Source: an uncultured Bacteroidales bacterium (GTDB lineage: Bacteria; Bacteroidota; Bacteroidia; Bacteroidales; P3). Taken from it: a DNA stretch of 47,413 bases. The translations under genes were made by a program, and so were the position numbers. The stretch is from NCBI GenBank assembly GCA_947167075.1, contig CAMVGR010000016.1:1-47413 (forward strand), in the 5' to 3' direction. The notes under the pieces are model-generated. The model was not told the DNA's origin. It was given only the letters and a program-made list of their open reading frames with translations, and searched no databases. Positions 21,246-29,760 of the stretch are shown here, in pieces. Within the stretch, counting starts at the first letter, position 1; every line of letters starts with the position of its first letter.

Positions 21246-22090
21246 AACGACTCACATTATGTTTAGCTCTGATGGCACTGCTTATGGCCGGGTGCCACCA
21301 CGACAAGAAAGAATTCACCACCCGTAGCATCAGTGGCACGCAGTGCTACATGCTGACCTACGACGAGCAGATGACCCCCCAGGGCAACACCATCGGGCTG
21401 AAGAAGGTGCTCGAAGTGGAATGGCCCGCCAAGGGACTGCTCTCCGCCGATGCCGAGCGCGAGCTGATGATGCTCTGCTTCGACGACAGCACCTCTACCA
21501 ATGCCGACAAAGCTGCTGCTGGCTGGCTTGCCAAGCCCTACATCTACACCGACGACGGCGTGGCACAGGATGTTAAGGCCGTCGACACCATCGACGAGAA
21601 CCGCGAGTACAGCTACATAGCCGTCCGTAGCACAGCCACGCACGACAGCGCACTGGCCACCTTCCACGTCGGCATCGAGACCTTCGGCGCCGGCGCCGCA
21701 CACGGCATCTACTCGTTGCACACGCTCACCGTCGACCTAGAGAGCGGCAGCGTCGTTCATCTGACCGACCTCGTCAGCGACACCAACCTCCTCTGCGAGG
21801 CCATCGCCCGCGCCATCTTCGACCTCGATGCCAACAAGGACATCCGCGAGTGCCTTTTCGACGAGTACCAAGGCGCCGACCGCATGCCCATGCCCGCCAG
21901 CTTCTTCATCGACAGTGCCCGCAACAACATCACCGTCAGCTACGACCTCTACCACATCCAACCCTACGCCTGCGGCATCCCCTCGGTGGTGCTGCCCATC
22001 TTCTGGCTCTCCAAGCACGTCGAGCTCACCCCTTACGCCAAGCGTCTCTTCGGTCCCGACAGCCACCTGCCCTCCGACAGTACGCTTTGA
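21242..22090 (+). CDS. Lipoprotein with DUF3298/RsiV-like domain
   Basis: A 282-residue lipoprotein (lipobox LMAGC, Cys18). The middle has the DUF4163/DUF3298-type pattern: long strand pairs (SYIAVRSTATHDSALATFHVG), the glycine-histidine turn GAGAAHGIYSLHTLTVDLESG and then VVHLTDLVSD, seen in the outer domain of RsiV-type proteins that bind lysozyme or other ligands. The late part PASFFIDSARNNITVSYDLYHIQPYACGIPSVVLP is the standard end of DUF3298. Role unknown. It is the third gene of an ATGA-coupled set with the methyltransferase and the epimerase, and is followed by a strong terminator. Confidence 0.84.
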   Translation: MKRLTLCLALMALLMAGCHHDKKEFTTRSISGTQCYMLTYDEQMTPQGNTIGLKKVLEVEWPAKGLLSADAERELMMLCFDDSTSTNADKAAAGWLAKPYIYTDDGVAQDVKAVDTIDENREYSYIAVRSTATHDSALATFHVGIETFGAGAAHGIYSLHTLTVDLESGSVVHLTDLVSDTNLLCEAIARAIFDLDANKDIRECLFDEYQGADRMPMPASFFIDSARNNITVSYDLYHIQPYACGIPSVVLPIFWLSKHVELTPYAKRLFGPDSHLPSDSTL

Positions 22091-22136
22091 TTTCACCTCG
22101 GCACCTTTTCCGCCACATTACTCTTCGAGTAAATAA

Positions 22137-22170
22137 AGGGAGAATATTGTATCGCTACAATATTCTCCCT
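22137..22170 (+). terminator. Strong hairpin after the DUF3298 lipoprotein
   Basis: Perfect 15-bp inverted repeat (22137-22151 with 22156-22170) around a TCGC tetraloop, 46 bp after the stop codon. No long T-run follows, only ATAAATATT. Confidence 0.72.
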
Positions 22171-22471
22171 ATAAATATTCGGATAATAAAACATTCATAA
22201 CAGCCCCGCTTTATTTCCGGTTTGTCTCGGCGACATCTAGATGTCTATTATTTGATTGGAAAGTCAAATGAAATCATTATGTTTGCCATTCTATACCCAC
22301 CATGCACTCCTGCACCGATACCCATACTGAAATTCCTAACAGCAAGACGAAGATATAACGCTTCGACGATTTCCTTTTGAAACCGGATGCAAATATTCGA
22401 CAATTATTTGGATTGACGAAAAATATTTTGAAGCAGAGACGGTTTCGTCGTATTGTTTCATATTTTTTGCG
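22171..22471. other. Spacer before the COG0523 gene; 14-bp perfect palindrome
   Basis: No gene seen. GACATCTAGATGTC at 22232-22245 is a perfect palindrome and could be an operator for a dimeric regulator. The remainder is AT-rich. Metal-responsive control (for example a Zur-type site) would suit the downstream GTPase, but I cannot match this palindrome to a known site. Confidence 0.45.
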
Positions 22472-22479
22472 TATCTTTG
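22472..22479 (+). promoter_or_regulatory. Promoter -7 element of the COG0523 GTPase gene
   Basis: TATCTTTG matches the -7 consensus and lies 42 bp before the ATG. The -33 box is weak (TTGT at 22453-22456). Confidence 0.62.
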
Positions 22480-22521
22480 CACGCCGAAAAAACGACATAA
22501 TAACAACAAATAGAAACAACA

Positions 22522-23805
22522 ATGAATACAATACCAGTATTACTCCTTACCGGCTACCTAGGCAGTGGCAAGACCACACTGTTGAACCGAATACTCAACA
22601 ATCGCCGCGGCATCAAGTTTGCCGTTATCGTCAACGACCTCGGCGAGGTGAACATCGACGCTGACCTCATCGAGAAGGGCGGCGTAGTAGGACAAAAGGA
22701 CGACAACCTAGTGGCCCTCCAGAATGGCTGCATCTGCTGCACGCTGAAGATGGACCTCGTAGAACAACTGCGCGACATCACGTCGCAGCACCGCTTCGAC
22801 TACATCGTCATCGAGGCTAGCGGCATCTGCGAACCCGCTCCCATTGCACAAACCATCTGTTCCATTCCCACCATGGAAATTGAAAATTCAAAATTGAGAA
22901 TTGAAAATTCACCCGATGTGGAAAAGAATCCTCAATCCTCAATCCTCGATTCTCAATTGCCTGTTTTGGACAGCATCGTCACCGTCGTCGATGCGCTCCG
23001 CATGCGTGACGAGTTCGGCAGCGGCAAGAACCTACTGAAGCCGGGCCTCGCTGAGGATGACATAGAGAACCTCGTCATCCAGCAGATCGAGTTCTGCAAC
23101 ATCATCCTGCTGAACAAAGCCTCCGAGGTGCCCGCCGACGAGCTAGGACGCATCCGCGAAATCATCCGTGCCATCCAGCCCAAGGCCGAGATTATTCCCT
23201 GCGACTATTGCGACATCGACTTTAGCAAGATTCTTTACACCGGCATGTTCGACTTCGACAAGGTGGCGACATCGGCCACCTGGATCAACGAGATAGAGGG
23301 TCACCACGACGAGGAAGTGGAAAGTGAAGACACACACCATCACGACGACGATGAGGAGGATCACCACGAACACCACGAGCATCACCACCACGAGCACCAC
23401 CATCACCACCACGACGAAGGCGAGGCCGAGGAATACGGCATCAGCACCTTCGTCTACTACCGCCGCGAGCCGATGAACATCTCGCGCTTCGACGAATTCG
23501 TGGCCCGCCACTGGCCCGAGGGTGTCATCCGAGCCAAAGGCATCTGCTGGTTCCTCTCCGAGCCCGACACCTGCTACCTCTTCGAGCAGGCCGGCAAGCA
23601 AGTCTCCCTGCGCGACACCGGCCAGTGGTACGCCACCATGCCCGACGAAGAGCTGCTCGACTTCATGCGCCGCAATCCCGACCTGCAGCGCGACTGGGAC
23701 GACACCTATGGCGACCGCATGCAGAAGCTCGTTTTCATTGGCCAGCACCTCGACCGCCAGGCCATCACCGCCGCCCTCGATGCCTGCCTGACAAAGTCTT
23801 ATTGA
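22522..23805 (+). CDS. COG0523/CobW-family G3E GTPase, His-rich metal chaperone
   Basis: A 427-residue GTPase for metal handling. Walker A is GYLGSGKTT (G11-T19). NDLGEVNIDADL is the switch region, the signature metal motif CxCC is C70-I-C72-C73, and EASGICEPAPI follows. The guanine-specificity motif is NKAS rather than NKxD, as in many of this family. A His/Asp/Glu-rich loop at residues 261-300 has 19 His in 40 residues and would store or hand over zinc or another divalent metal. The C-terminal CobW_C domain begins near YYRREPMNISRFDEF. Residues about 117-146 are an in-frame insert from a 7-bp periodic repeat. It has its own promoter and is followed by pepD, whose activity needs zinc. Confidence 0.93.
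   Translation: MNTIPVLLLTGYLGSGKTTLLNRILNNRRGIKFAVIVNDLGEVNIDADLIEKGGVVGQKDDNLVALQNGCICCTLKMDLVEQLRDITSQHRFDYIVIEASGICEPAPIAQTICSIPTMEIENSKLRIENSPDVEKNPQSSILDSQLPVLDSIVTVVDALRMRDEFGSGKNLLKPGLAEDDIENLVIQQIEFCNIILLNKASEVPADELGRIREIIRAIQPKAEIIPCDYCDIDFSKILYTGMFDFDKVATSATWINEIEGHHDEEVESEDTHHHDDDEEDHHEHHEHHHHEHHHHHHDEGEAEEYGISTFVYYRREPMNISRFDEFVARHWPEGVIRAKGICWFLSEPDTCYLFEQAGKQVSLRDTGQWYATMPDEELLDFMRRNPDLQRDWDDTYGDRMQKLVFIGQHLDRQAITAALDACLTKSY
22875..22958. repeat. 7-bp periodic fold-back array inside the COG0523 gene
   Basis: ATT recurs at 22879, 22886, 22893, 22900 and 22907, then AATCCTC-type units start at 22927, 22934, 22941, 22948 and 22955; both runs are exactly 7 bp apart. The right run is the reverse-complement sense of the left run, with about 17 bp between. 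The whole stays in frame. Confidence 0.9.
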
Positions 23806-23811
23806 AAAATA

Positions 23812-23843
23812 TTTGGCCATGTGCGTGAAAATGTGTAATTTTG
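23812..23843 (+). promoter_or_regulatory. pepD promoter
   Basis: TTTG at 23812-23815 and TAATTTTG at 23836-23843, 20 bp apart. The bases between (GGCCATGTGCGTGAAAATG) closely resemble those before the yidC -7 box at 38391. Confidence 0.75.
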
Positions 23844-23873
23844 CACGCGGAAAAACAAAACAACAATATACCT

Positions 23874-25379
23874 ATGAAACAACAGAAAGAGAAAGACATC
23901 CTGAAGGGACTGAAGCCAGCGCGCGTGTGGCACTGGTTCGGTGAGATTATGCAGATACCGCGTCCCTCCAAACACGAGGAGCGCATCAGTGCCTGGCTCG
24001 TGCAGTGGGGCAAGGACCACGGCCTGGAGACCCAGAGCGACAAGTTCGGCAACGTGCTCATCCGCAAGCCCGCCAGCAAGGGCTACGAGAAGAGCCCATG
24101 GGTGGCCTTACAAGCCCACATGGACATGGTCTGTGAGAAGAATAGCAACAAGAAGTTCGACTTCATGAAAGATGCCATCCAGCCCGTGCTAGATGGCGAA
24201 TGGCTCAGCGCCGATGGAACCACCCTCGGTGCCGACGACGGCATCGGCGTGGCCACCATCCTTGCCATCCTCGAAGACACCAAGCTGCAGCATCCCGCAC
24301 TGGAAGCCCTTATCACTGTGGACGAAGAAACCGGCCTCACTGGTGCCAACGGCCTCAGCAAGAGCTGGCTGAAGAGCGAGGTGCTCCTCAACTTCGACGA
24401 CGAAGACGAGGGCGAGTACTGCATCGGCTGTGCTGGCGGCATCGACACCGTGGCGGAGATGGACTACAAGAAGGTGAAGGCGGACAGCGGTCGGTGGAAG
24501 GCATTCCGTGTGAAGGTGAGCGGCCTGGTGGGTGGACACAGCGGCGACGACATCAACCGTGGCCGTGCCAATGCCAACAAGCTGCTGAACCGTATCCTCT
24601 GGGAGGGTACCTACCGCCACGGTATGCGCCTGGCCACCATCGATGGCGGCAACCTGCGCAATGCCATTGCCCGCGAAGCCGAGGCAGTGGTGTGTGTGCC
24701 AGAGGACAGGGTGCGTGCCTTCAAGACAATGGTCACCAAGATGGGCAAAGCCATGGTGTTCGAGTTCCGCAGCACGGAGCCCGACATGGAGTTCGAGCTG
24801 CGCGATGTAGAAACACCCAAGCAACTCCTCGCCAAGGAGACCCAGGAGCGTCTGGTCGACCTCATTTATGCCACAGCCCACGGTGTGCTGGCTATGAGCC
24901 GCGAGATAGACAACTTTGTAGAGACATCTACCAACCTTGCCTCCATCAAGATGGAACCCCTCAAAGGTCGGAAGTCGGCGGCTACGGATCAAGGCATTAT
25001 CCGTATTTCCACCAGCCAGCGCTCGTCGGTGGAGAGTGCTAAGATGGCTGCTGCCGCCAAACTGGAGAGCACCTTCCGCCTGGCTGGTTGCCGAGTGAAA
25101 CACAGCGACGGCTACCCCGGTTGGACACCCAACCCCGACAGCCGTGTGCTGAAGATCGGTGTCGATGTGTACAAGAAGATGTATGGCAAGGAGCCTATTG
25201 TCCGCGCCATCCATGCTGGATTGGAATGTGGACTGATCGGTGAGAAGTATCCCAATATGGACATGATCAGCTACGGCCCCACGCTGCGCGGTGTGCACAG
25301 TCCCGACGAACGAATCGAGATTAAGACGGTCGAGATGTTTTGGAATCAGACCCTGGAGATCTTGAAGCGATTGAAATAG
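23874..25379 (+). CDS. pepD: Aminoacyl-histidine dipeptidase (PepD-like, M20)
   Basis: A 501-residue cytoplasmic zinc dipeptidase (peptidase D / Xaa-His dipeptidase family) that hydrolyses a broad set of dipeptides. Metal and catalytic residues: H82 and D84 in QAHMDMV, D121-D122 in LGADDGIG, E151-E152 in DEETGLTG, a later Asp region around FDDEDEGE, and a late His in IHAGLECG. GLVGGHSGDD is the lid-domain signature. The ATG at 23874 is 31 bp after the promoter; a frame extension to a TTG at 23841 would start inside the -7 box and is rejected. Confidence 0.94.
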   Translation: MKQQKEKDILKGLKPARVWHWFGEIMQIPRPSKHEERISAWLVQWGKDHGLETQSDKFGNVLIRKPASKGYEKSPWVALQAHMDMVCEKNSNKKFDFMKDAIQPVLDGEWLSADGTTLGADDGIGVATILAILEDTKLQHPALEALITVDEETGLTGANGLSKSWLKSEVLLNFDDEDEGEYCIGCAGGIDTVAEMDYKKVKADSGRWKAFRVKVSGLVGGHSGDDINRGRANANKLLNRILWEGTYRHGMRLATIDGGNLRNAIAREAEAVVCVPEDRVRAFKTMVTKMGKAMVFEFRSTEPDMEFELRDVETPKQLLAKETQERLVDLIYATAHGVLAMSREIDNFVETSTNLASIKMEPLKGRKSAATDQGIIRISTSQRSSVESAKMAAAAKLESTFRLAGCRVKHSDGYPGWTPNPDSRVLKIGVDVYKKMYGKEPIVRAIHAGLECGLIGEKYPNMDMISYGPTLRGVHSPDERIEIKTVEMFWNQTLEILKRLK

Positions 25380-25411
25380 AATTACCTATAAACTAAAAAA
25401 AATAATTGAAG

Positions 25412-25849
25412 ATGAAAACAAAGAAAGTATTTCCCCAGTTTTCCACTGTGCTGACAAAAGGCCACCGGTTTTTCCTCAGTATCGTGGTGTTGTGTGCCAT
25501 TGGATTGCTCTCCGCCTGTAGTGGCAAAGACAATTCAGACCTCATCGTCGGCACTTGGACCAACACAGATCAATCATGCGAAACAACCATTGCTGGCACA
25601 GAAAGCATTCCTGAAGGCGTAATAGAGATGCAATTCACAGCCAACTCGGTGAAGATCACCGATATTCGGCGCAACTGCATACCCGAGTGGAAGCACTACA
25701 CTCTCACAACCAAAAATGGGAAGCAGATTCTGCAAATCGAAGATGATTTTCTTTGGGAATGTATCGTTGAGGAACTTAGCACCCACAAGATGGTACTATC
25801 ATCCAATCCTGGTCCCGATATGGGCCACAAGTACGTCATGAAGCGCTAG
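25412..25849 (+). CDS. Small lipoprotein, lipocalin-like
   Basis: A 145-residue protein with an unusually long N-terminal region, then a hydrophobic signal segment FLSIVVLCAIGLLSAC and lipobox Cys36. The mature part opens DLIVGTWTNTDQ, the typical start of small lipocalin-like domains of Bacteroidota (IxGTW), and continues as beta-strands (EMQFTANSVKITDI, YTLTTKNGKQILQI). No function can be named. It lies 32 bp after pepD and ends before a classic terminator. A similar protein, with the same DLIIGTW opening, is encoded at 26576. Confidence 0.78.
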   Translation: MKTKKVFPQFSTVLTKGHRFFLSIVVLCAIGLLSACSGKDNSDLIVGTWTNTDQSCETTIAGTESIPEGVIEMQFTANSVKITDIRRNCIPEWKHYTLTTKNGKQILQIEDDFLWECIVEELSTHKMVLSSNPGPDMGHKYVMKR

Positions 25850-25895
25850 CCTGCACCCAGCACTGGCCCAATTCCATTTCGGAACCAATACCCCA

Positions 25896-25919
25896 AAGCC
25901 CCCTTCGAGGGGCTTTTTT
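25896..25919 (+). terminator. Rho-independent terminator
   Basis: AAGCCCC / GGGGCTT stem with loop CTTCGA, followed by a run of T (25914-25919, then CTTTTTT). Classic form, 46 bp after the lipoprotein stop. Confidence 0.88.
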
Positions 25920-25920
25920 C

Positions 25921-26065
25921 TTTTTTGTATGAGTTTATGTTCGGTGTTGGTTTGCTTGTATATTATTCACTTTCAGACGTTTGAGTCCGTGCGGGGACAA
26001 CTATGTAAAATGCCTGAAAAAATGAAAAAATACTCCCAAAATTGACTTTTCCAAGTTGTTGATAT
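25921..26065. other. Spacer, no gene seen
   Basis: AT-rich sequence between the terminator and the 11-bp array. No open frame of note and no clear hairpin. Confidence 0.5.
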
Positions 26066-26190
26066 ACAGCAATAAAGACTGACCATCTCTTACTCAACTC
26101 CTACTCATCTCCTAGTCATCCCTTTATCATCTTTTAAACTGGTAAGAGAAGAGTAGTAGTTAGGTAGGAGAAAAGCAAAAGAAAAGCAGG
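26066..26190. repeat. 11-bp periodic fold-back array, copy of a dispersed 55-bp element
   Basis: CA recurs at 26084, 26095, 26106, 26117 and 26128, exactly 11 bp apart (CATCTCTTACT-type units). From about 26140 the arm turns into purine-rich units (GGTAAGAGAAG, GGTAGGAG) of the opposite sense. Bases 26066-26120 match the reverse complement of 38217-38271 at 52 of 55 positions, including the non-periodic flank ACAGCAATAAAGAC. Confidence 0.9.
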
Positions 26191-26523
26191 TATTATATCG
26201 TCACAACCTGCTCTGGCTCATCCGAATTGATAGAATCGCGGCTCGAAAGAAACTCTGGTGTCGGCAATGCCGCTCCACCTTCAACCCTAGAATATGACCC
26301 ACCAGAGCCCAAATAGGCATTGGCAAATCGATTGGCAGACCTGAGGGAGAGTGATAAAATCAACAATGCATCCACAAACCGCACGTGTTATATCTGCCGA
26401 TTGCCCAAAAAGAAAGTAATACCATACGGGTAAAAATGTGCTATAACACAGCGAAATACAGATGTTTGAGTTTTTTTATAAAAAAAGAGGGATGTAAACT
26501 TCCTCTCTATCAGAATTATTTCG
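26191..26523. other. Spacer, no supported gene
   Basis: A 63-codon frame on the minus strand (26193-26384) has no signal peptide, promoter or recognisable motif; I do not call it. An AGAGG/CCTCT hairpin sits at about 26487-26507, just upstream of the next promoter. Otherwise nothing is seen. Confidence 0.5.
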
Positions 26524-26531
26524 TATTTTTG
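26524..26531 (+). promoter_or_regulatory. Promoter -7 element of the lipoprotein gene at 26576
   Basis: TATTTTTG fits TAnnTTTG; no TTTG box at the usual distance. Start codon 44 bp downstream. Confidence 0.6.
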
Positions 26532-26575
26532 CAGTTCAAAAGAAACAACTCACTTAAGTCAAATAAAAACAAACA

Positions 26576-27043
26576 ATGAAAATGAAACACACAAAATTGA
26601 TTGCTGCACTTACCTGTGCACTAATGACTATCGGACTTGTCGGATGCTCTAAAGAACCCGCCGACCTCATCATCGGTACCTGGAATGCAACAAACGCTAC
26701 GATGACAATGACTATAACAGGCATGGGTGAAGAATACGACGGCAGTGAGACCGAAGAGTTTACCTACAAAGAGGGTGAATACACGATGATATTCAACAAG
26801 GACAACACGATGTCTATTAAAATGTATGACAGCGAGGATGGCACGGAGGAGTCCATGAACGGGACATACAGCATCAGCGACAACAAGCTATACCTCGAGT
26901 CTGCCGATGAAAGTGCAGAAATGGATATTGTCAGTCTCGACAAAAAGAATCTAGTAATTAGCCAGAAGTTGGAGATGCCCATGGGCGAAGATGGACAGGG
27001 TCGTATGACTATGGACGCGAAAATAACCCTGAAGAGAGCGTAA
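26576..27043 (+). CDS. Small lipoprotein, lipocalin-like
   Basis: A 155-residue lipoprotein with lipobox LVGC (Cys24). The mature part starts EPADLIIGTWNATNATM, close to the lipoprotein at 25412, then shows antiparallel strands typical of an eight-strand lipocalin-like barrel (EYTMIFNKDNTMSIKMY, MNGTYSISDNKLYLES, MDIVSLDKKNLVISQKL). Acidic overall. No binding partner can be read from sequence. It has its own promoter and terminator, so it is a single-gene unit. Confidence 0.82.
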   Translation: MKMKHTKLIAALTCALMTIGLVGCSKEPADLIIGTWNATNATMTMTITGMGEEYDGSETEEFTYKEGEYTMIFNKDNTMSIKMYDSEDGTEESMNGTYSISDNKLYLESADESAEMDIVSLDKKNLVISQKLEMPMGEDGQGRMTMDAKITLKRA

Positions 27044-27085
27044 GCTAGGAGGTGCCTCTACGCACCAATCTCCTACAGTTATAAG

Positions 27086-27119
27086 AAATGGTCGACTCGT
27101 TGCTGCGTGTCGGCCATTT
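27086..27119 (+). terminator. Rho-independent terminator
   Basis: AAATGGTCGAC (27086-27096) pairs with GTCGGCCATTT (27109-27119) over 11 bp with one G:T pair, followed by TTTATTT. A second hairpin, CCTCC/GGAGG at 27172-27187, stands about 50 bp before serS. Confidence 0.78.
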
Positions 27120-27233
27120 TTATTTATGGGATACTACAATAATAAGAAGAAAGTGGCGTTATAAATCAATGCCTCCTCGAGGGGAGGATAATTCTAACAT
27201 AAAAGGTATATAATCAATAATCATCATAAGAAG

Positions 27234-28508
27234 ATGCTACAACTGCAATACATAAAAGACCACCGAGAGGAATGCATCTCTCGTCTGAAGATAAAGAACG
27301 TTGTCGATGTGGAGACCCGTATCGACGAGATCATATCCCTCGATGCCGAACGTCGTTCGCTGCAGGGGAAGGCCGATGCTGTGAAGGCCGACCAGAACCG
27401 GATGGCCAAAGAGATAGGTATGCTGATGAAACAGGGCCTTCGCGACGAGGCAGAGGCGGCCAAGACCCGCACCGCCGAACTGAAGGCCGAGGAAAAGACC
27501 CTGTCCGAAAAGCAGGCTGCTGTCGAGAAGGAGCTCAACGAAAAGCTAATCTCGCTGCCCAATGCACCACACCCCTCGGTGCCGTGTGGCAAAAGTGAGG
27601 CCGACAACGTGGTGGTAGGGGAGTTTGGTAACAAGCCAGACCTTCCATCCGATGCACTACCCCATTGGGAACTATGCCAAAAGTATGACATCATCGACTT
27701 CGAATTGGGCAACAAGGTGACCGGAGCGGGATTCCCCTTCTATAAAGGCAAGGGTGCCCGTTTGCAACGTGCACTGATCAATTTCTTCCTCAACGAGGCA
27801 GTCGATGCTGGCTTTGTCGAGATACAGCCACCCCTGATGGTCAACGAGGCCAGTGGCCTGGGCACAGGTCAGCTGCCCGACAAAGAGGGCCAGATGTATG
27901 CCATTCCGCTGGATGGATTCTATATGATCCCCACTGCCGAGGTGCCAATCACCAATATCTTCCGTGGCGAGGTGGTGGATGCAAAGCAGTTCCCCATCAA
28001 GCGAGTGGGCTATAGCGAGTGCTTCCGTCGCGAGGCTGGCAGCTATGGTAAGGATGTGCGCGGCCTGAACCGTCTGCACGAGTTCAGCAAGGTGGAGATA
28101 GTGGTTATCGAACACCCCGATCGCTCGTACGACATGCTGGAGGAGATGAAGAAGCATGTGGGTGGATTGCTCGACAAGCTGGGCTTGCCATATCACATAC
28201 TGAAGCTGTGTGGTGGAGACATCAGCTTTACCAGTGCCATGACGTTCGACTTCGAGGTGTGGAGTGCCGCCCAAAAACGTTGGTTGGAGGTGAGTTCGGT
28301 GAGCAACTTCGAGACCTTCCAGGCCAATCGCATGAAGCTGCGCTTTAAGGACGAGAATGGCAAGATGCAGCTTTGCCATACTTTGAATGGCTCGGCGTTG
28401 GCACTGCCTCGCATTGTGGCTGCCCTGCTCGAAAACAACCAGACTCCCGATGGCATCGTCATGCCCGAATGCCTGCGGCCCTACTTGGGATTTGATAAGA
28501 TAGACTAA
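27234..28508 (+). CDS. serS: Serine--tRNA ligase
   Basis: Charges tRNA-Ser (and tRNA-Sec if present) with serine; cytoplasmic class II synthetase. 424 residues, normal length. The N-terminal 110 residues form the long antiparallel coiled-coil arm that grips the tRNA (heptad-like Glu/Lys/Ala-rich sequence from 30 to 110). The core has the motif 2 loop ECFRREAGSYGKDVRGLNR with HEFSKVE, the serine-site stretch PTAEVPITN, and motif 3 NGSALALPRIVAALLE with the conserved Arg. It is followed after 12 bp by the flavodiiron protein gene, which may share its transcript. Confidence 0.97.
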   Translation: MLQLQYIKDHREECISRLKIKNVVDVETRIDEIISLDAERRSLQGKADAVKADQNRMAKEIGMLMKQGLRDEAEAAKTRTAELKAEEKTLSEKQAAVEKELNEKLISLPNAPHPSVPCGKSEADNVVVGEFGNKPDLPSDALPHWELCQKYDIIDFELGNKVTGAGFPFYKGKGARLQRALINFFLNEAVDAGFVEIQPPLMVNEASGLGTGQLPDKEGQMYAIPLDGFYMIPTAEVPITNIFRGEVVDAKQFPIKRVGYSECFRREAGSYGKDVRGLNRLHEFSKVEIVVIEHPDRSYDMLEEMKKHVGGLLDKLGLPYHILKLCGGDISFTSAMTFDFEVWSAAQKRWLEVSSVSNFETFQANRMKLRFKDENGKMQLCHTLNGSALALPRIVAALLENNQTPDGIVMPECLRPYLGFDKID

Positions 28509-28520
28509 TAGATACCAACT

Positions 28521-29717
28521 ATGCATAATACTCAGATTATTCAGGACGATTTGATCTATGTCGGTGCCAGCGACCGTCGATTGGCTCTATTTGAAAATGT
28601 CTACCCCATACCGCGTGGAGTGAGCTACAATAGCTACCTGCTGTTGGATGAGAAAACGGTGCTGTTCGACACTACAGACGCATCGGTGAGCACCCAGTTT
28701 TTCGAGAATGTCAAATATGCATTGGGTGACAGAAGTTTGGATTACCTTGTGGTGCATCACATGGAACCCGACCATGCTGCAACATTGTGCGACCTGCTGT
28801 TGAGGCACCCCGAGGCTACGGTTGTCACCACTGCCAAGGCAGCCCAAATGATGGAGCAATTCTTTGGTGCACAGCCCGAGCGTGTGCAGGTAGTGAAAGA
28901 GGGCGATACCCTTTGCGTAGGTCGCCACACCCTCGCCTTCGTAATGGCGCCCATGGTGCATTGGCCAGAGGTGATGATGACATTCGACACCACTACAGGA
29001 ACGCTCTTTTCTGCCGATGCCTTTGGCACATTCGGTGCACTGAGTGGCAACCTCTTTGCCGACGAGGTGAACTTTGAGCATGAGTGGCTCAACGATGCCC
29101 GTCGCTACTACATCAACATCGTTGGGAAATACGGTCAGCCTGTTCAGACGGTTCTAAAGAAAGCTGCTGCACTGGACATCAAGATGATCTGCCCGTTGCA
29201 CGGTCCTGTGTGGCGTTCCAATCTAGATTGGTACATCGCTAAGCACGACACCTGGAGCAGATACCTTCCGGAGGATAGGGGAGTGGTGATAATATACGGC
29301 AGCATCTATGGCCATACCGAAGCTGCGGCCATGCGTTTGGGTAGCTTGCTTGCCGAACGTGGTGTGAAGAACATAAAGGCCTATGATGCCAGCCATACAC
29401 ATGTCAGCAAATTGGTGGCCGAATGCTTCCGAGTCAGTCATGTCGCTTTTGCAGTATCCACCTACAACAATGGAATCTTCACGCCTATGGAGACTCTTTT
29501 GGCCGACCTTAAAGCTCATTCGTGGCAGAACCGTGTCGTTGCCCTTATCGAGAATGGTAGTTGGGCTCCTCAAAGCGGTAGGCTGATGCGTGCCGAGTTG
29601 GAGCAGATGAAGGATATCTCCATCGTGGGTGACACCCTCACCTTGAAGAGTGCAATGCTGTCAAGTCAGGAAGAACAGCTCGCAGCATTGGCCAATCAGT
29701 TGGTGGCGACACTATAG
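28521..29717 (+). CDS. Flavodiiron protein (FprA type A; O2/NO reductase)
   Basis: A 398-residue cytoplasmic enzyme that reduces O2 to water or NO to N2O in anaerobes. N-terminal metallo-beta-lactamase-like domain (1-250) with the diiron ligands H80-x-E82-x-D84-H85 (HHMEPDHAATL), the later His in PMVHWPEVM, Asp in LFSADAFG, and His in CPLHGPVWR. C-terminal flavodoxin domain (255-398) with the FMN phosphate loop YGSIYGHTEAAA and STYNNGIFTP, SWAPQSG. All ligands are present, so it should be active. The next gene encodes the expected electron donor, a flavin reductase fused to rubredoxin. Confidence 0.95.
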   Translation: MHNTQIIQDDLIYVGASDRRLALFENVYPIPRGVSYNSYLLLDEKTVLFDTTDASVSTQFFENVKYALGDRSLDYLVVHHMEPDHAATLCDLLLRHPEATVVTTAKAAQMMEQFFGAQPERVQVVKEGDTLCVGRHTLAFVMAPMVHWPEVMMTFDTTTGTLFSADAFGTFGALSGNLFADEVNFEHEWLNDARRYYINIVGKYGQPVQTVLKKAAALDIKMICPLHGPVWRSNLDWYIAKHDTWSRYLPEDRGVVIIYGSIYGHTEAAAMRLGSLLAERGVKNIKAYDASHTHVSKLVAECFRVSHVAFAVSTYNNGIFTPMETLLADLKAHSWQNRVVALIENGSWAPQSGRLMRAELEQMKDISIVGDTLTLKSAMLSSQEEQLAALANQLVATL

Positions 29718-29760
29718 CACCACCCCTCACAGTTACCTTGCTCATTTTAAAAGTCATAAT

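Noticed and set aside
23302..23422. His-rich stretch as another tandem repeat insertion
   Set aside because: CAC/GAC-rich DNA follows from His/Asp/Glu codons, shows no strict 7-, 9- or 11-bp period, and His-rich loops are normal in this GTPase family.
23841..23873. Alternative TTG start for pepD
   Set aside because: The codon lies inside the -7 promoter box; the ATG at 23874 fits the family.
26193..26384. 63-codon minus-strand frame in the spacer after pepD
   Set aside because: No promoter, start context, signal peptide or motif; composition fits chance. A gene remnant cannot be excluded, but nothing supports it.
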